This document shows, piece after piece, positions 23,085-32,872 of a DNA stretch of 64,000 nucleotides. The position numbers were made by a program, and so were the translations under genes. Numbering within the stretch: the first letter of the stretch is position 1; each line of letters opens with the position of its first letter. Source of the DNA: Glebionis coronaria. Its lineage: Eukaryota; Streptophyta; Magnoliopsida; Asterales; Asteraceae. A model generated the notes under the pieces. That model saw only the letters and a list, made by a program, of their open reading frames with translations, was not told the DNA's origin and did no database searches. The stretch is from assembly GCA_025667525.1 (NCBI GenBank), contig CM046878.1, positions 517,088,274-517,152,273 on the forward strand. Reading direction: 5' to 3'.

Positions 23085-23958
23085 TCTTCCACAACTCAGT
23101 GAGATACTCGGAACAGTTCCTTCTCAAGTGACCAATATCACCGCATTAGTGACAAATCGGGTCCTTACCATGATTCTCTTTCTTCGGTGGAGGAGGGATC
23201 TTCAATCTAGAAGTAAAGTTTGATACTTTCTTCCCTTGCCTTGATTTTCCCCTTCGCAACATAAGACGGTTTAGCCTTATTAGGCTTTTGGATCCTTCCT
23301 TCTTTAATTGCATGAAAAGCAAGTGCAACCTTCTTTGGTAACGTTTTCTCATGTAACTTGAGCATGACATGCAACTCGGGTATTGTCTTCCCTAGGCCAT
23401 GCATATTTTAATCTTACACGAACCTATCATATTCCTTGCTAAGTGGACTAAAATTAGGTTGACAACAAGTTTCAGAGACATTGGGCGACCGATACGTTCC
23501 AAATTTTCTATGTAGCTCTCCATCTTTAAGACGTAAGAGTCTGCATATTGTCCTTCTTTATGTTTACACGAGTGAAAAGCTCGTGGAACATCAAGAAGTT
23601 CGTGATCTGCCTATTGACAGAACATAGTCTTTAGTTCCTCCAACCTTACATTAGCACCATTCCCCTCTAGATTTCTCAAAAGTTCAGGGAGCATGGTCAT
23701 AAGCATAAGTCCACTAGTTTCCTTAGACCGCTTTATCCAAGTATTGTGTTTTTCTTGGTCGGGATGAGGGACTTGATGGTCTGGTGAGACATGTGGGAAC
23801 TCAGGAATAGGCTGCTCAAGGTAAGGTAACAAATCGTCAGTCTCTATCGTGATTCGAATAACATAGTACCAGCCGTCGAAGTTGCTATAAGTCAATTTGA
23901 TCCTCTCAAAGAAGGACTTAACAACCGAACGGTTTAAGCAAGAGGTGGAATTATTCAT
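23085..23958 (-). pseudogene. gag: Copia gag of D (broken)
   Basis: ATG at 23956-23958 (minus) starts a 115-codon piece with the FDGWYYVIR-like N-terminal motif of Copia Gag. A second piece lies at 23404-23146. The zinc knuckle follows near 23150-23085, but its CxxC is interrupted by a stop where the second residue would be, before CGDIGHLRRNC. Confidence 0.75.
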
Positions 23959-25523
23959 TTACAAAATAAAAGTTCAAAATATTAGTATTTTTATAATTAT
24001 ATTCTCAAAGAATTAACTACCCAATTAATCAATATATAACTAAGATCCTACTTGTCCTCCCACTCATTATAATGAGGTCTAACCATCTAATAATAAGTAG
24101 GACAAGAGGTAAGTGTCGATCGTTAATTGCATTACAAGTGCAACTCTTAAAATTTATGAGGCGAATCATGAAGTTTATTGTTGTAGAGTGTTTGATTGGG
24201 ATGTCCTCACAACTCTTACGAGTACCAATGAACATCTCAAGCAAACTTGTTCTACAAATAATATGATCATGAGTATGTTTCATCTCATCTTATGCCTCGG
24301 GTACAGGATCTGACCAGGTTTTCGATGTAAGTCATACCAATGTAAAGCATGCAAAAAATGACATAATCCGACCTATGAAAAAATTCTCCTTGGGTATAGA
24401 ATTCATCCTAGGTTTGACCAGTTGATGAAAACCAACTACAGGTGCTTTTACATTGGATGGAATAGACTTAAAGATTCAAATAGGTATCACATAAGTTTTG
24501 AAACAAATGTCAAAAGCGTGTAAAAATATGTATGCAATCATCCTTGTAACACAAGTTAAGAAAATCTTTTGTCAACTTTAGTAGGCATGTTTTACTGTGA
24601 GAAAGCATTAAAGAATGATTAAACCCTATATCCTACAGTTCATGTGCCCGAAGGCACAAGTGCTTGGGATAATTATCACATAGATACTGAAACATATATG
24701 TGATACGGGAAAATATTAAAGATGATTCAAACCCTAGATGGTTTGACTATATGCATAAAGTGTAGTAGCAAGATCCATCATTAGTTGAGCATAAAACGGT
24801 GTTGTATTCAAGTATTACAAGATAATTAATTTTGCAAATCACGTCGTTGAGATGATGGTTTATAAGCCATCATTACGGTATGGAAGCCCAACTCGAGTGA
24901 CAATATGATTTCTCAAAACAATTAGCTTATAATAAAACCAAGTTTCATGGTTCTTATGTCAATATTAATTTTTGTTCAAAAATGAGTTTTAACAAATACC
25001 ACATAGCCGATTTGCAAAGAAAATCAGTGTAATTAATGTGACATGTTTTAAAGATAGTTTTGATATTAGTAGAGATCTGTTTTTATGATTATTGGAATCT
25101 TGTATAATTATGTTTTGTAATTCATAATGAAAAACAAATAAGCATATAAAACCAGACAAAAAATAGGGTAGAGGTGAAGACAAACTCTATATGAAAGCAA
25201 TAACATATAAGATCTGAGATCTCAATTGAGTCTTACCCAATTGAAAAAACAAAAGACTACCTCTTGATAACTAAGAGCAGCCACATGCATCAAATAAATT
25301 GATTGTGTAAGTCTTTTGGCCGGACAAACAAACAATCATAATATGTTATTAACTAATTCAATTAAACCTACCCAATTTTATTAGATCTATGTCAAGAATA
25401 AAACTTTATAGCAAGAATAAAGCTAGTTGGTCTACATCAGTTGCCATAGAAAATAAATAAAGAGAGTTTTTAAGTGGATCTAGCGTGTTCATTCTATGTG
25501 TAACCCATGAATGCCATACGATG
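23959..25523 (-). other. Long leader of element D, no gene seen
   Basis: The 1.56 kb between the primer site and gag is AT-rich and stop-rich on both strands. Part of it repeats short phrases in diverged form (around 24600-24660 and 24710-24760). It is longer than usual for a Copia leader and may contain an extra insertion, but I found no clear termini. Confidence 0.4.
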
Positions 25524-25536
25524 ACTCTGATACCAC
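25524..25536 (-). other. Primer binding site of element D
   Basis: On the minus strand the sequence next to the LTR reads GTGGTATCAGAGT, the usual site complementary to initiator tRNA-Met used by plant Copia elements. Confidence 0.8.
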
Positions 25537-26618
25537 TGTTGGGATTTACTAGTTAAAGCATTAACTACGAGTACACAACGGAATGGATCTAGTATGACAT
25601 ACATAACTAAGCACATAAAAAAACAATTAAAAGCCAACCTTTAATTAATTGAATAAATCAATTGATGGAGATTTATCTTGATCTTGAAGTAATGGTTAAA
25701 TTATCGTCTCTATCATTTGCTCGCACGACACGTCAAACGAACAATCACTACGATGCTAGTATTAATTTCACTTCTCGAACAACTAGTGTAAGTCTTGTAA
25801 CTAATACCTTAGATCCAAAACCCTTAGTGGGATTGTGTAAGGATTAGTTTAAAGAGCGTTACAAGATAATAATATAATAACATGAAAACCCTAAGTTGGG
25901 TTTGTGTTTAGTCGAATTACAAGAGGGGAACAAAACAAGAAATAAAACCTTGACAAGAGTATCAAGGGTTTAGTATAAGGCTTAGTAACTTCACAACGGA
26001 GTACCAAAATGTAGTTGATCTTACAAAAGTTTACACTTTTAGTGATTTAGCGTTTGAGGGGGGTGTTCGAGCGGTTTGACCGATTGGGGAGAGGTATGAG
26101 ACGAAATTTATGAGGTGGTATGAGGTGTTTATATAGCCTCTCCACCTAGATTTCTTGGTCCCTACTTCAAGTTAAGGCCTATTAGATAATTTCTTACCTT
26201 AATGACTAAACAAAAAAAATCTAGAATTCCCTAGGGGAATAATCAACCGACTATGGCCATAGGGTTTCTAGAATCGACTTTTTAGCCTCTCAAATTTAAT
26301 TACACGCGTATGTTAAATTGATCAAATATGTAACTAATTTAAATATCATTAATTATAATTAAGTGAAGTTTTATTAAACATTTAATAAATATTAAACATT
26401 TAATTAAATGTGTTATCTGTGTTTAGTGTGTGCCCCGATAAGTTTACTCATTTTCGATAAATGAACGATCCCATATCTTGACATCGTAAAGGCATCGACG
26501 ATCCATATGTAATTGCATTTGAGATGCCCGACCATCATGTTAAAATTCCATCATTTTAGGTTTCGATTTCAAGTTAACCTAATTTGAATTTCACAATGTT
26601 GGAATCGATAACCCAACA
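25537..26618 (-). repeat. 5' LTR of element D (about 1.08 kb)
   Basis: It begins TGTTGGGATT next to the primer site and ends AACCCAACA, giving short inverted ends. On the minus strand a TATA box (TATATAAAC) is at 26128-26136. Only this LTR is present, so the end at 26618 is inferred from the inverted terminal pattern, and the target duplication cannot be tested. Confidence 0.7.
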
Positions 26619-26769
26619 AACCTGAAGATCGAACGCGGAACCCTAGATCCCTTAAAGATGATTGCAGAGATGCAATAGACAAAACCCAGAAGACAACACA
26701 CTACAAAGTTAATCGAACAAATTCTTTATTAAACATACGATCGATTACAAGAAAGAATAGAAGATGCGG
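26612..26769 (-). repeat. Diverged inverted LTR piece next to element E
   Basis: From about 26615 (ACAAACCTGAAGATCGAACG) the sequence matches, with many substitutions, the inverted LTR arm beginning at 29086. Shared blocks include CTACAAAG and TCTTTATTAA in the same order. It then meets the end of an LTR in the opposite orientation (26770-26781). So this is a second, older or more diverged, inverted LTR junction of the same family. Confidence 0.45.
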
Positions 26770-26781
26770 TATCGTACAACA

Positions 26782-26796
26782 AGCGGTATCAGAGCC
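26782..26796 (+). other. Primer binding site of element E
   Basis: AGCGGTATCAGAGCC is one base off the standard TGGTATCAGAGC site for initiator tRNA-Met. It follows directly on the LTR end, the same order as in the inverted copy at 29054-29067. Confidence 0.7.
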
Positions 26797-27205
26797 ACGG
26801 TTATAGTGGTCAACGAAGTTCGAGGCCTAGTTCGAGGTCGAGGTTCGGTTTCGAGGTTTTTCAAATCGTTGAGTAGCGATCGCTATAAGGAAAAAAATGG
26901 TTTATGCTTTTAATCGTTTTTTAAAGGTGGCGATTGGCGAGAGGAACGTAAGGTTATCGTTTTCATTAACCGTTTATTTTGCAAAACATAGAAAACGACA
27001 AACGCTATTATTACGTGAAGAATAGAAAAAATAAGGTAGCCATTTATTGGTTGATTTGTTTTTCTCTCACGTGAATATACTACAAAAGGTGACAAGGCTA
27101 CTAATTTGGTTTTTATTTCATAAAGATCAAAGATTTATGATTTATTATTTTATAAATCGACTTCATTCTTTAAGGTTAACGTGAAGGTTTTGGTTGTTGC
27201 GGTTT

Positions 27206-27566
27206 TTCTTCTTGTGGAACAAGCTTTTGATTGTGGCCCGCTTTCGTTTTAAGTTGACGATTGGGGATTGCTTGTTCGGAATCGAGGCTTTAGGGTTTCT
27301 AATAATTTCGATTTGCAAGAAGAGTACTTTCTTGTGGTTTAAGTTTGATCGTGGTTTGCTTGGGGTTTTTAAGTTAGCGGTCGGGTTTGCTTGTTCGAAA
27401 TCGAGGGTTTAGGGTTCTCTAATAAATTAGATTTACAAGAATGGTTTTTCTTGTGGTTCAAGTTTGATTGTGGTTCGCTTGGGTATTCAAGTTTACGATC
27501 GGGTTGCTTGTTCATGATCGAGGGTTTAGAGGTTTTCTAATAAATTCGATTTGCAAGAAAAGGTTT
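27206..27566 (+). repeat. Three-copy tandem repeat, about 120 bp, in element E
   Basis: Units start near 27206, 27326 and 27445. Each begins TTTCTTGTGG, contains GATTGTGG or GATCGTGG and GCTTGTTCG or GCTTGTTCAT, and ends with a TTTGCAAGAA-like block. No coding potential is evident. Confidence 0.65.
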
Positions 27567-28059
27567 TAGCAACAACGGGTATATTGCACACGGCTTGCGA
27601 GGCTTGTCGGTAAAGTTGGTTAAGAAATAACTTGACAAGGTTTGTAGCAAGGTTAAAGAAGATGCAAGACTTGTCGAGGTTGCAAGATTTCTTATGTTAT
27701 TAGAAATCAGTTTTGCAAAATTAAAAGTACGACAAGGGTTACTTCAAAAGGAGTCGGGTACTTTCTTGATTCAAGGGTTGTCGATTTGTTTGATAGGTTG
27801 ATTTTTAAGGCTCAATCGATATTTGAGTAAGAAAGGGTGTTCTTTTGAAGGGTTACTTGGTTTGATCGATTTCTAAGAAGGTTTCTCTTAGGGTTATATC
27901 GATAAAAAAAGATTTTTCTTTATACAAGGGGACTTCGTAATTCGTGATTGTGAGGTTTAATATATCACAAGGTTTAGCGAATTATCGAAGGGACTTTGTC
28001 GGTTTGTGATTGTCGGGTTTTTCACAAGGTTTAGCAAACAACAAAGGGATAAAGAATAA

Positions 28060-28689
28060 ATGGCTAGTTCTATAACTAGGTTTACCATCGAGAAATTCGA
28101 TAGATTTAATGTACATCAGCATGAAGGTTCAAAACAAGTTGGGTTCAAACAACTTGGTCTTGGTGTTAAAACAGGATTCCATGGAGTACAGGTTAATAAA
28201 CGTGTTTGGTTTGAGGTGGAACTGCAGGGAGCTCAAGGGGGTTGTGAAGCTAAGGTTTTTCCGGTTAGTAACGATCATGTTGCAGTGGCTCAAAGACGGT
28301 TTGAGGTGGAACTGCATGGAGCTTAAGGGGATCATGAAGCTGAGGTTTTTCAGGTTAGTAACGATCATGCTGTAGTGGCTCAAAGACGGTTGGAGGACAA
28401 ACAACCTGAAGGAAAGACAAACACGGGCTGCTTGATTCATTAGCAGGAAAAGAAACACCTTGGTATAAAGGTGGGGGCAACCATTACGGTAACCGGAGTA
28501 CCTGGTCAACAAGGTGCGGAGGGTAATGTTGCTGAGAAGAAGAACATGAAGGAGTCTATGGAAGCTAATCTAGGAAAATTACAGAAGTACAATGTCTGGT
28601 CAACAAGGTGGTTCCCGGTTTGAGGTTCCAACACCGGTAAAGGGTGTTGAGTATCGGTTATGTTTAAGTGTTACTCCTAAGGTGGAAAT
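28060..28689 (+). pseudogene. gag-like start and repeat-filled frame of element E
   Basis: The ATG at 28060 is followed by a Copia Gag-like beginning, MASSITRFTIEKFDRF. After 17 codons the similarity is lost and the sequence becomes glycine/valine-rich. Two 90-bp units (28208-28297 and 28298-28387) repeat FEVELxGA, so the unit is a whole number of codons. A stop follows in the second unit (28324-28326), and there is no pol. It may be a non-autonomous Gag remnant; its function is unknown. Confidence 0.45.
28208..28387 (+). repeat. Two-copy 90-bp tandem repeat
   Basis: Both units start GGTTTGAGGTGGAACTGCA and contain GTTAGTAACGATCATG; they differ at several sites. The length of 90 bp keeps codon phase. 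Confidence 0.7.
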
Positions 28690-29449
28690 TGTTGGATATT
28701 AGGAGCAACCTTAAATATAGTTTAGGGACTTAAGTGTATTTTGTAATATAGATTAGGAATAGACTAGAATTAGGAAGTAATTTGGCCAACCTCCTTAAGT
28801 TGTTTTGTAGGAAGTTTCCTATTTGACTTAAGGAGGTGCCCACCCTTCATCTCTATAAATATGGATGGGGGGGTCCTAATTCATTGAATTATTCTTCCTC
28901 AATGTAGTCTTTATTAGGGTTATTAATAAAGAGGTAGTTGAGGGTATACCGTGTGCATATATGTGTCGGTTCTTTGTAGTCTCTCGTGTTCGCTACTTGT
29001 GCTCGATACAACTCGCGATCTAGCGGTTCCGCGTTATCGAACTTCGGGTTTGTGCTCTGATACCACTTGTTGTACGATACTGACAACAAACCCGAAGTTC
29101 GATAACGCGGAACCGCTAGATCGCGAGTTGTATCGAGCACAAGTAGCGAACACGAGAGACTACAAAGAACCGACAAATATATGCACACGGTATACCCTCA
29201 ACTACCTCTTTATTAATAACCCTAATAAAGACTACATTGAGGAAGAAGAATTCAATGAATTATGATCCTCTCATCCCTATTTATAGATATGAAGGGTGAG
29301 CACCTCCTTAAGTCAAATAGGAAACTTCCTATAAACCAACTTAAGGAGGTTGGCCAAATTACTTCATAATCCTAGTCTATTCCTAATCTATATTACAAGA
29401 TACAGTTATCTCCCTAAACTATATTTAAGGTTGCTCCTAATATCCAACA
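28690..29449. repeat. Large inverted repeat: two LTRs head-on (364-bp arms, 32-bp centre)
   Basis: Left arm 28690-29053 (TGTTGGATATTAGG onward) and right arm 29086-29449 (ending CCTAATATCCAACA) are near-identical in inverted orientation, with only scattered differences. The right side is a full 382-bp LTR read on the minus strand (29068-29449) with its primer site at 29054-29067. The left arm is the 3' LTR of element E, missing its last bases. Each arm has a TATA-like site (28853-28860; 29276-29285). The palindrome makes the two strands encode almost the same short peptide, which is not a gene. Confidence 0.9.
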
Positions 29450-30816
29450 CACAATTTTCTATTTTTATTTTCGTAATATACATTATCCAATGATACAACT
29501 ATACTTTCTACTACTAATATTTACTCAAACTTTCACACAAAAATATAAAAACTGAAAAGGAATATATATGATCATAGAAGGCAAAAAAGAAAAGAGTGAG
29601 GGTGACACTCAAAGGACGGGCCCTAGGCACTGTTGATGCATAAGCAGTATGTATATCTTGTATTCTTGTGTTTACCTTCTTACATCTTTTTGATATATTG
29701 ATAATTTGATAGCGTATTTATGGTCTAACCTCTTAACATCTGTCTTTCACGATATGTGTGGTATATTGTACACAGGTGATATATATACATACATACAGAT
29801 ATACTCTATGCATCTAGTCAACTATGTTAGGGTATGCACTATTCAATGACAAAGACACATGAATCACCTAATTTGGCATTTTTTTTCCAAGATACACAAA
29901 CTTAAAAGTGTCACCAGGATAATCAATTCAATTGACACACATTTTAGGTCTGTTGACATGGTTATCATAGCTATATTCAAGGATGACAAGGGAATCCAAT
30001 CTCCATATTTTATGTATCTAGATTAAATCGAATGTTCAAAACCTTCTCACTATATACATGGAGAAGTTGGAGGTTTACAAAGTTTTTCAGATAACAATGT
30101 GTGTAGCACTTTTGAGTCCGGACATTCTTTGTTATGTGTTATTATATTTTACTAGTATCTTGTAAGTGTACTATCTTTTTGAACGGTATAGTTTATTCAA
30201 AACCAGCTAGCGAATTACGAACACCAAAGTACCTACAAGATGGCTCGAAAAATAAACCACGACCAACGTCCTAAAAACATAAAGAACGAGCCAAACCAAA
30301 GAACACCTAAAAAGCAAATAAAAGGACTAGCATATATAAACCAACGAGCCAAAACACACCTTAAGCAGGGACGAAGCTTGAGAGGTTTGATAGGGGGCCG
30401 AAACTACTTCAGTAAAAATACTTATTAGTACAACCTTTGATTACTACAAGGTGAAATGACGGAACCACTTGAGAGGGGTAGCCTATTTCAAGCAAATATT
30501 TTTAGTTCTGTCGTCTTTGAAGCATCAAAGATAATACCAATTAGTTCCTTTTAAAAAAAACCGAAAAAAAAATAAAAAAAAAATATACCGGTGTTTTTAA
30601 ATATTAGATTTTTATACATGTGTATATATCAGTTAGTAAGTCTATATAACAAGATTCATTATTTTACACATATATATATTAATTAATTATCTATCAAGAT
30701 TTCACATAACTACACAATGATGGGTGGAAGCTCATTTATAACCTACTTCAGATAGCTTCCTCCTCATTCTGATTTTATTCTTTGCTCTTTAGCTTGCTTT
30801 CATATTCTATTTGGAA
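29450..30816. other. Upstream intergenic region of the trihelix gene
   Basis: This is AT-rich, with no credible gene. A TATA-like run (TATATATATT, 30671-30680) lies about 140 bp before the start codon and could be the core promoter. A 12-codon upstream frame (ATG 30717 to TAG 30755) would lie in the leader if transcription starts before it. Confidence 0.45.
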
Positions 30817-32872
30817 ATGGATGAAAAGTATGGCATGATTGATTTAATCTCCCACTACATGAATGGAAACCCCATATATCCTCCCATACCACAACCACAG
30901 CCTCATCCTCAACCTCAACCTCAGCCACCCCATGACTTGCACTATTCCATGGTGATGTTGGGAGGTGCAGGTGGGATTTCATTTGGGTCTGATTCAACAG
31001 TGGGTATGGGTTCAGCACCTTCGGGTCTTAGCTGCGACAGTGGCGGCTACGGTGGTAGTGGTGTAGACAAGATGGAGATTGGTGGAAGATGGCCAAAAGA
31101 AGAAACCCTAGCACTTCTTGAGATCAGATCAAGACTTGATTCTAAATTTAGAGAAACTAATCACAAGGGTCCTTTGTGGGATCAAGTTTCAAGGTCTCTC
31201 TTTCTCTCTATCAATCCTAATTAAACTTAATTTATAATTTTTATGGTGTTACAAATATACTGAATTGTGTTTTAAAGTGATTACTAGTTGAAATGACTAG
31301 TTTGGATACTTCCAATCTGATTATCCAATATTGATAGCAAACTCCGATTCTGATAAATACTATACTGATGATATGTGACTTGAACCGATATTCGTTAAAT
31401 AATTACTTTGCAAACTCCTAAAAAACACTTGATATATGATTAAGGATTTTAATTTCTCTATATAACACCACATGGGGAAAGCTTGACTTTTGCTCCACTA
31501 AAGAGGGTTTCTGTAGTTAGAAAGGTAGATAATAGAACCCTAGTTATTTCATCTTTGTCCTTAGTTTTAAGTTTGATATCTTGGAGATTAAAGTTTCACC
31601 TTTTTGATGAATTATATACACAAGGTTAATTTTGAAACTTGTTATATATGCTTGAAGTGTTTGTCTAGTTTTCTTAAGGTTTGCAACTTTAATTCTAGGA
31701 GACAATTTTATAAAGGGGACAACCTTTCTCTTCTTCATGTGAGCCAATATTTGTTTTGTCTTGCATAAACACAAATAGTTCTACAATAGCCTCAGACTAG
31801 GGAGAGACTAGAAAATAATTGAAATAGACTCGGCTTTCTTGTTCATCTTGAATAGTCATAATTAATAAGGACTAGAATTTGGCTTAACAGTATACATCTA
31901 CATATAATTATCACATGTAAGCTTTACTCTTATGTTTTTTATCATATACTAATTTAACTCATTTTAGTTTGTTGTTCAAAATTCAGGTTAATGTGTGAGG
32001 AACATGGGTATAAAAGAACTGGGAAAAAATGCAGTGAGAAATGTGAAAACTTATACAAGTATTACAAAAAAATTAAAGAAGGGAAAGCCGGAAGACAAGA
32101 CAAGAAACATTATCGATTCTTTCGCCAGCTAGAAGCTATATATGGTGAAACAAGTGCTAGCACCAGTCGTGACCCTAACCCACCATTAATCACTAATAAG
32201 CATTCCTCATTTAATTTCCGAAATTGCAATGCAACATTGCCTCGGTTCATGGAAGATAGTGAGTGTGCTGAGAAGACGGTTAACGAAAAAGAACTTGGTA
32301 AGAAGCGTTGGAAGGCCTCAATTAGTGACTTTATTGAAACAAAAATGAACACACTTATGGAGAAACAAGATGCATGGATGAAAAAGGTGATGAATACAAT
32401 TGATGAAAAGGAAAAAGAAAGAATTTCAAAAGAGCAACAATGGAGGAGAGAAGAGGCTGCAAGGTTAGAGATAGAAACAAAGTTTCGATCAAATGAACGA
32501 GCATGGATGGAGTCTCGTGATAAAGCTATAATGGCAGCTTTGCACAAATTAACCGAGAACGAAGCTTCTTCTCACGAGTGTTATAATGATCAAAGCCAAA
32601 TTTTTGCTGATTGGGGAGATGATGAGATTACACAACTAATACAACTAAGAAGTAGCATGGAAACAAGATTTGAGCAAGGTGGGTGTATGGAAGATGTTCT
32701 GTGGGAGGAAATCGCGTTAACAATGGGATGCCTTGGTTACAATCGGAATGCGTTCCTCTGCAAGGCTAAGTGGGACAACATAACTTTCCTATTGAGAACC
32801 AAGAAACGAAAAGAGAACACCTTATCCTCGAATTTGTATTATGATCGGAACCATAATTACATCTATCACTAA
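30817..32872 (+). CDS. PTL-like: Trihelix transcription factor, PETAL LOSS-like (two exons)
   Basis: Exon 1 is 30817-31193 and exon 2 is 31987-32872, joined to 420 codons. Exon 1 has a Pro/Gln-rich stretch, a Gly/Ser-rich stretch, then the first trihelix domain (GRWPKEETLALLEIRSRLD). The domain is split by the intron after the codon for SR, as in GT-2 type genes, and continues with EEHGYKRTGKKC and KHYRFFRQLEA. A central helical block (about 32290-32560, KQDAWMKK, AARLEIE) and a second trihelix (32610-32810, LWEEI, KAKWDNI) follow. Such proteins bind GT elements in DNA and control growth and petal or sepal boundaries. The third aromatic residue of the first domain (KFENLY in relatives) is Cys here (KCENLY). 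The frame could go on 18 codons past the TAA. Confidence 0.85.
31194..31986 (+). other. Intron of the trihelix gene (793 bp)
   Basis: The donor is CAAG|GTCTCT and the acceptor is AAAATTCAG|G. Joining restores an Arg codon and the sequence DQVSRLMCEEHGY, the expected continuity of the first trihelix domain. The donor is weak at position +3 (C) but the reading frame supports it. Confidence 0.8.

Larger units (their letters stand above)
20621..26618 (-). mobile_element. Element D: Ty1/Copia element, truncated at its 3' end
   Basis: On the minus strand the order is LTR (26618-25537), primer site, leader, gag, protease/GAG-pre-integrase, integrase, RT; this is Copia order. It breaks off in RT near 20621, just after a SQGASTPAE-like block, so RNase H, polypurine tract and the 3' LTR are missing. 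No second LTR is found on the left. All genes are broken. The truncation point joins element B sequence, so a deletion probably removed both the D end and more of B. Confidence 0.85.
26770..29053 (+). mobile_element. Element E: pol-less Copia-like element with tandem repeats
   Basis: Only the last 12 bp of its 5' LTR (TATCGTACAACA) remain, followed by a Copia-type primer site at 26782-26796. After 1.9 kb of internal DNA comes a GGTGGAAATTG polypurine stretch and a 3' LTR from 28690, cut short at 29053. A gag-like start is at 28060, but no protease, integrase or RT is present. It must have relied on another element's enzymes. Confidence 0.65.

Noticed and set aside
28889..29265. Two frames of about 100 codons, one on each strand, nearly the same peptide
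   Set aside because: They come from the inverted LTR palindrome; LTR sequence is not coding here.
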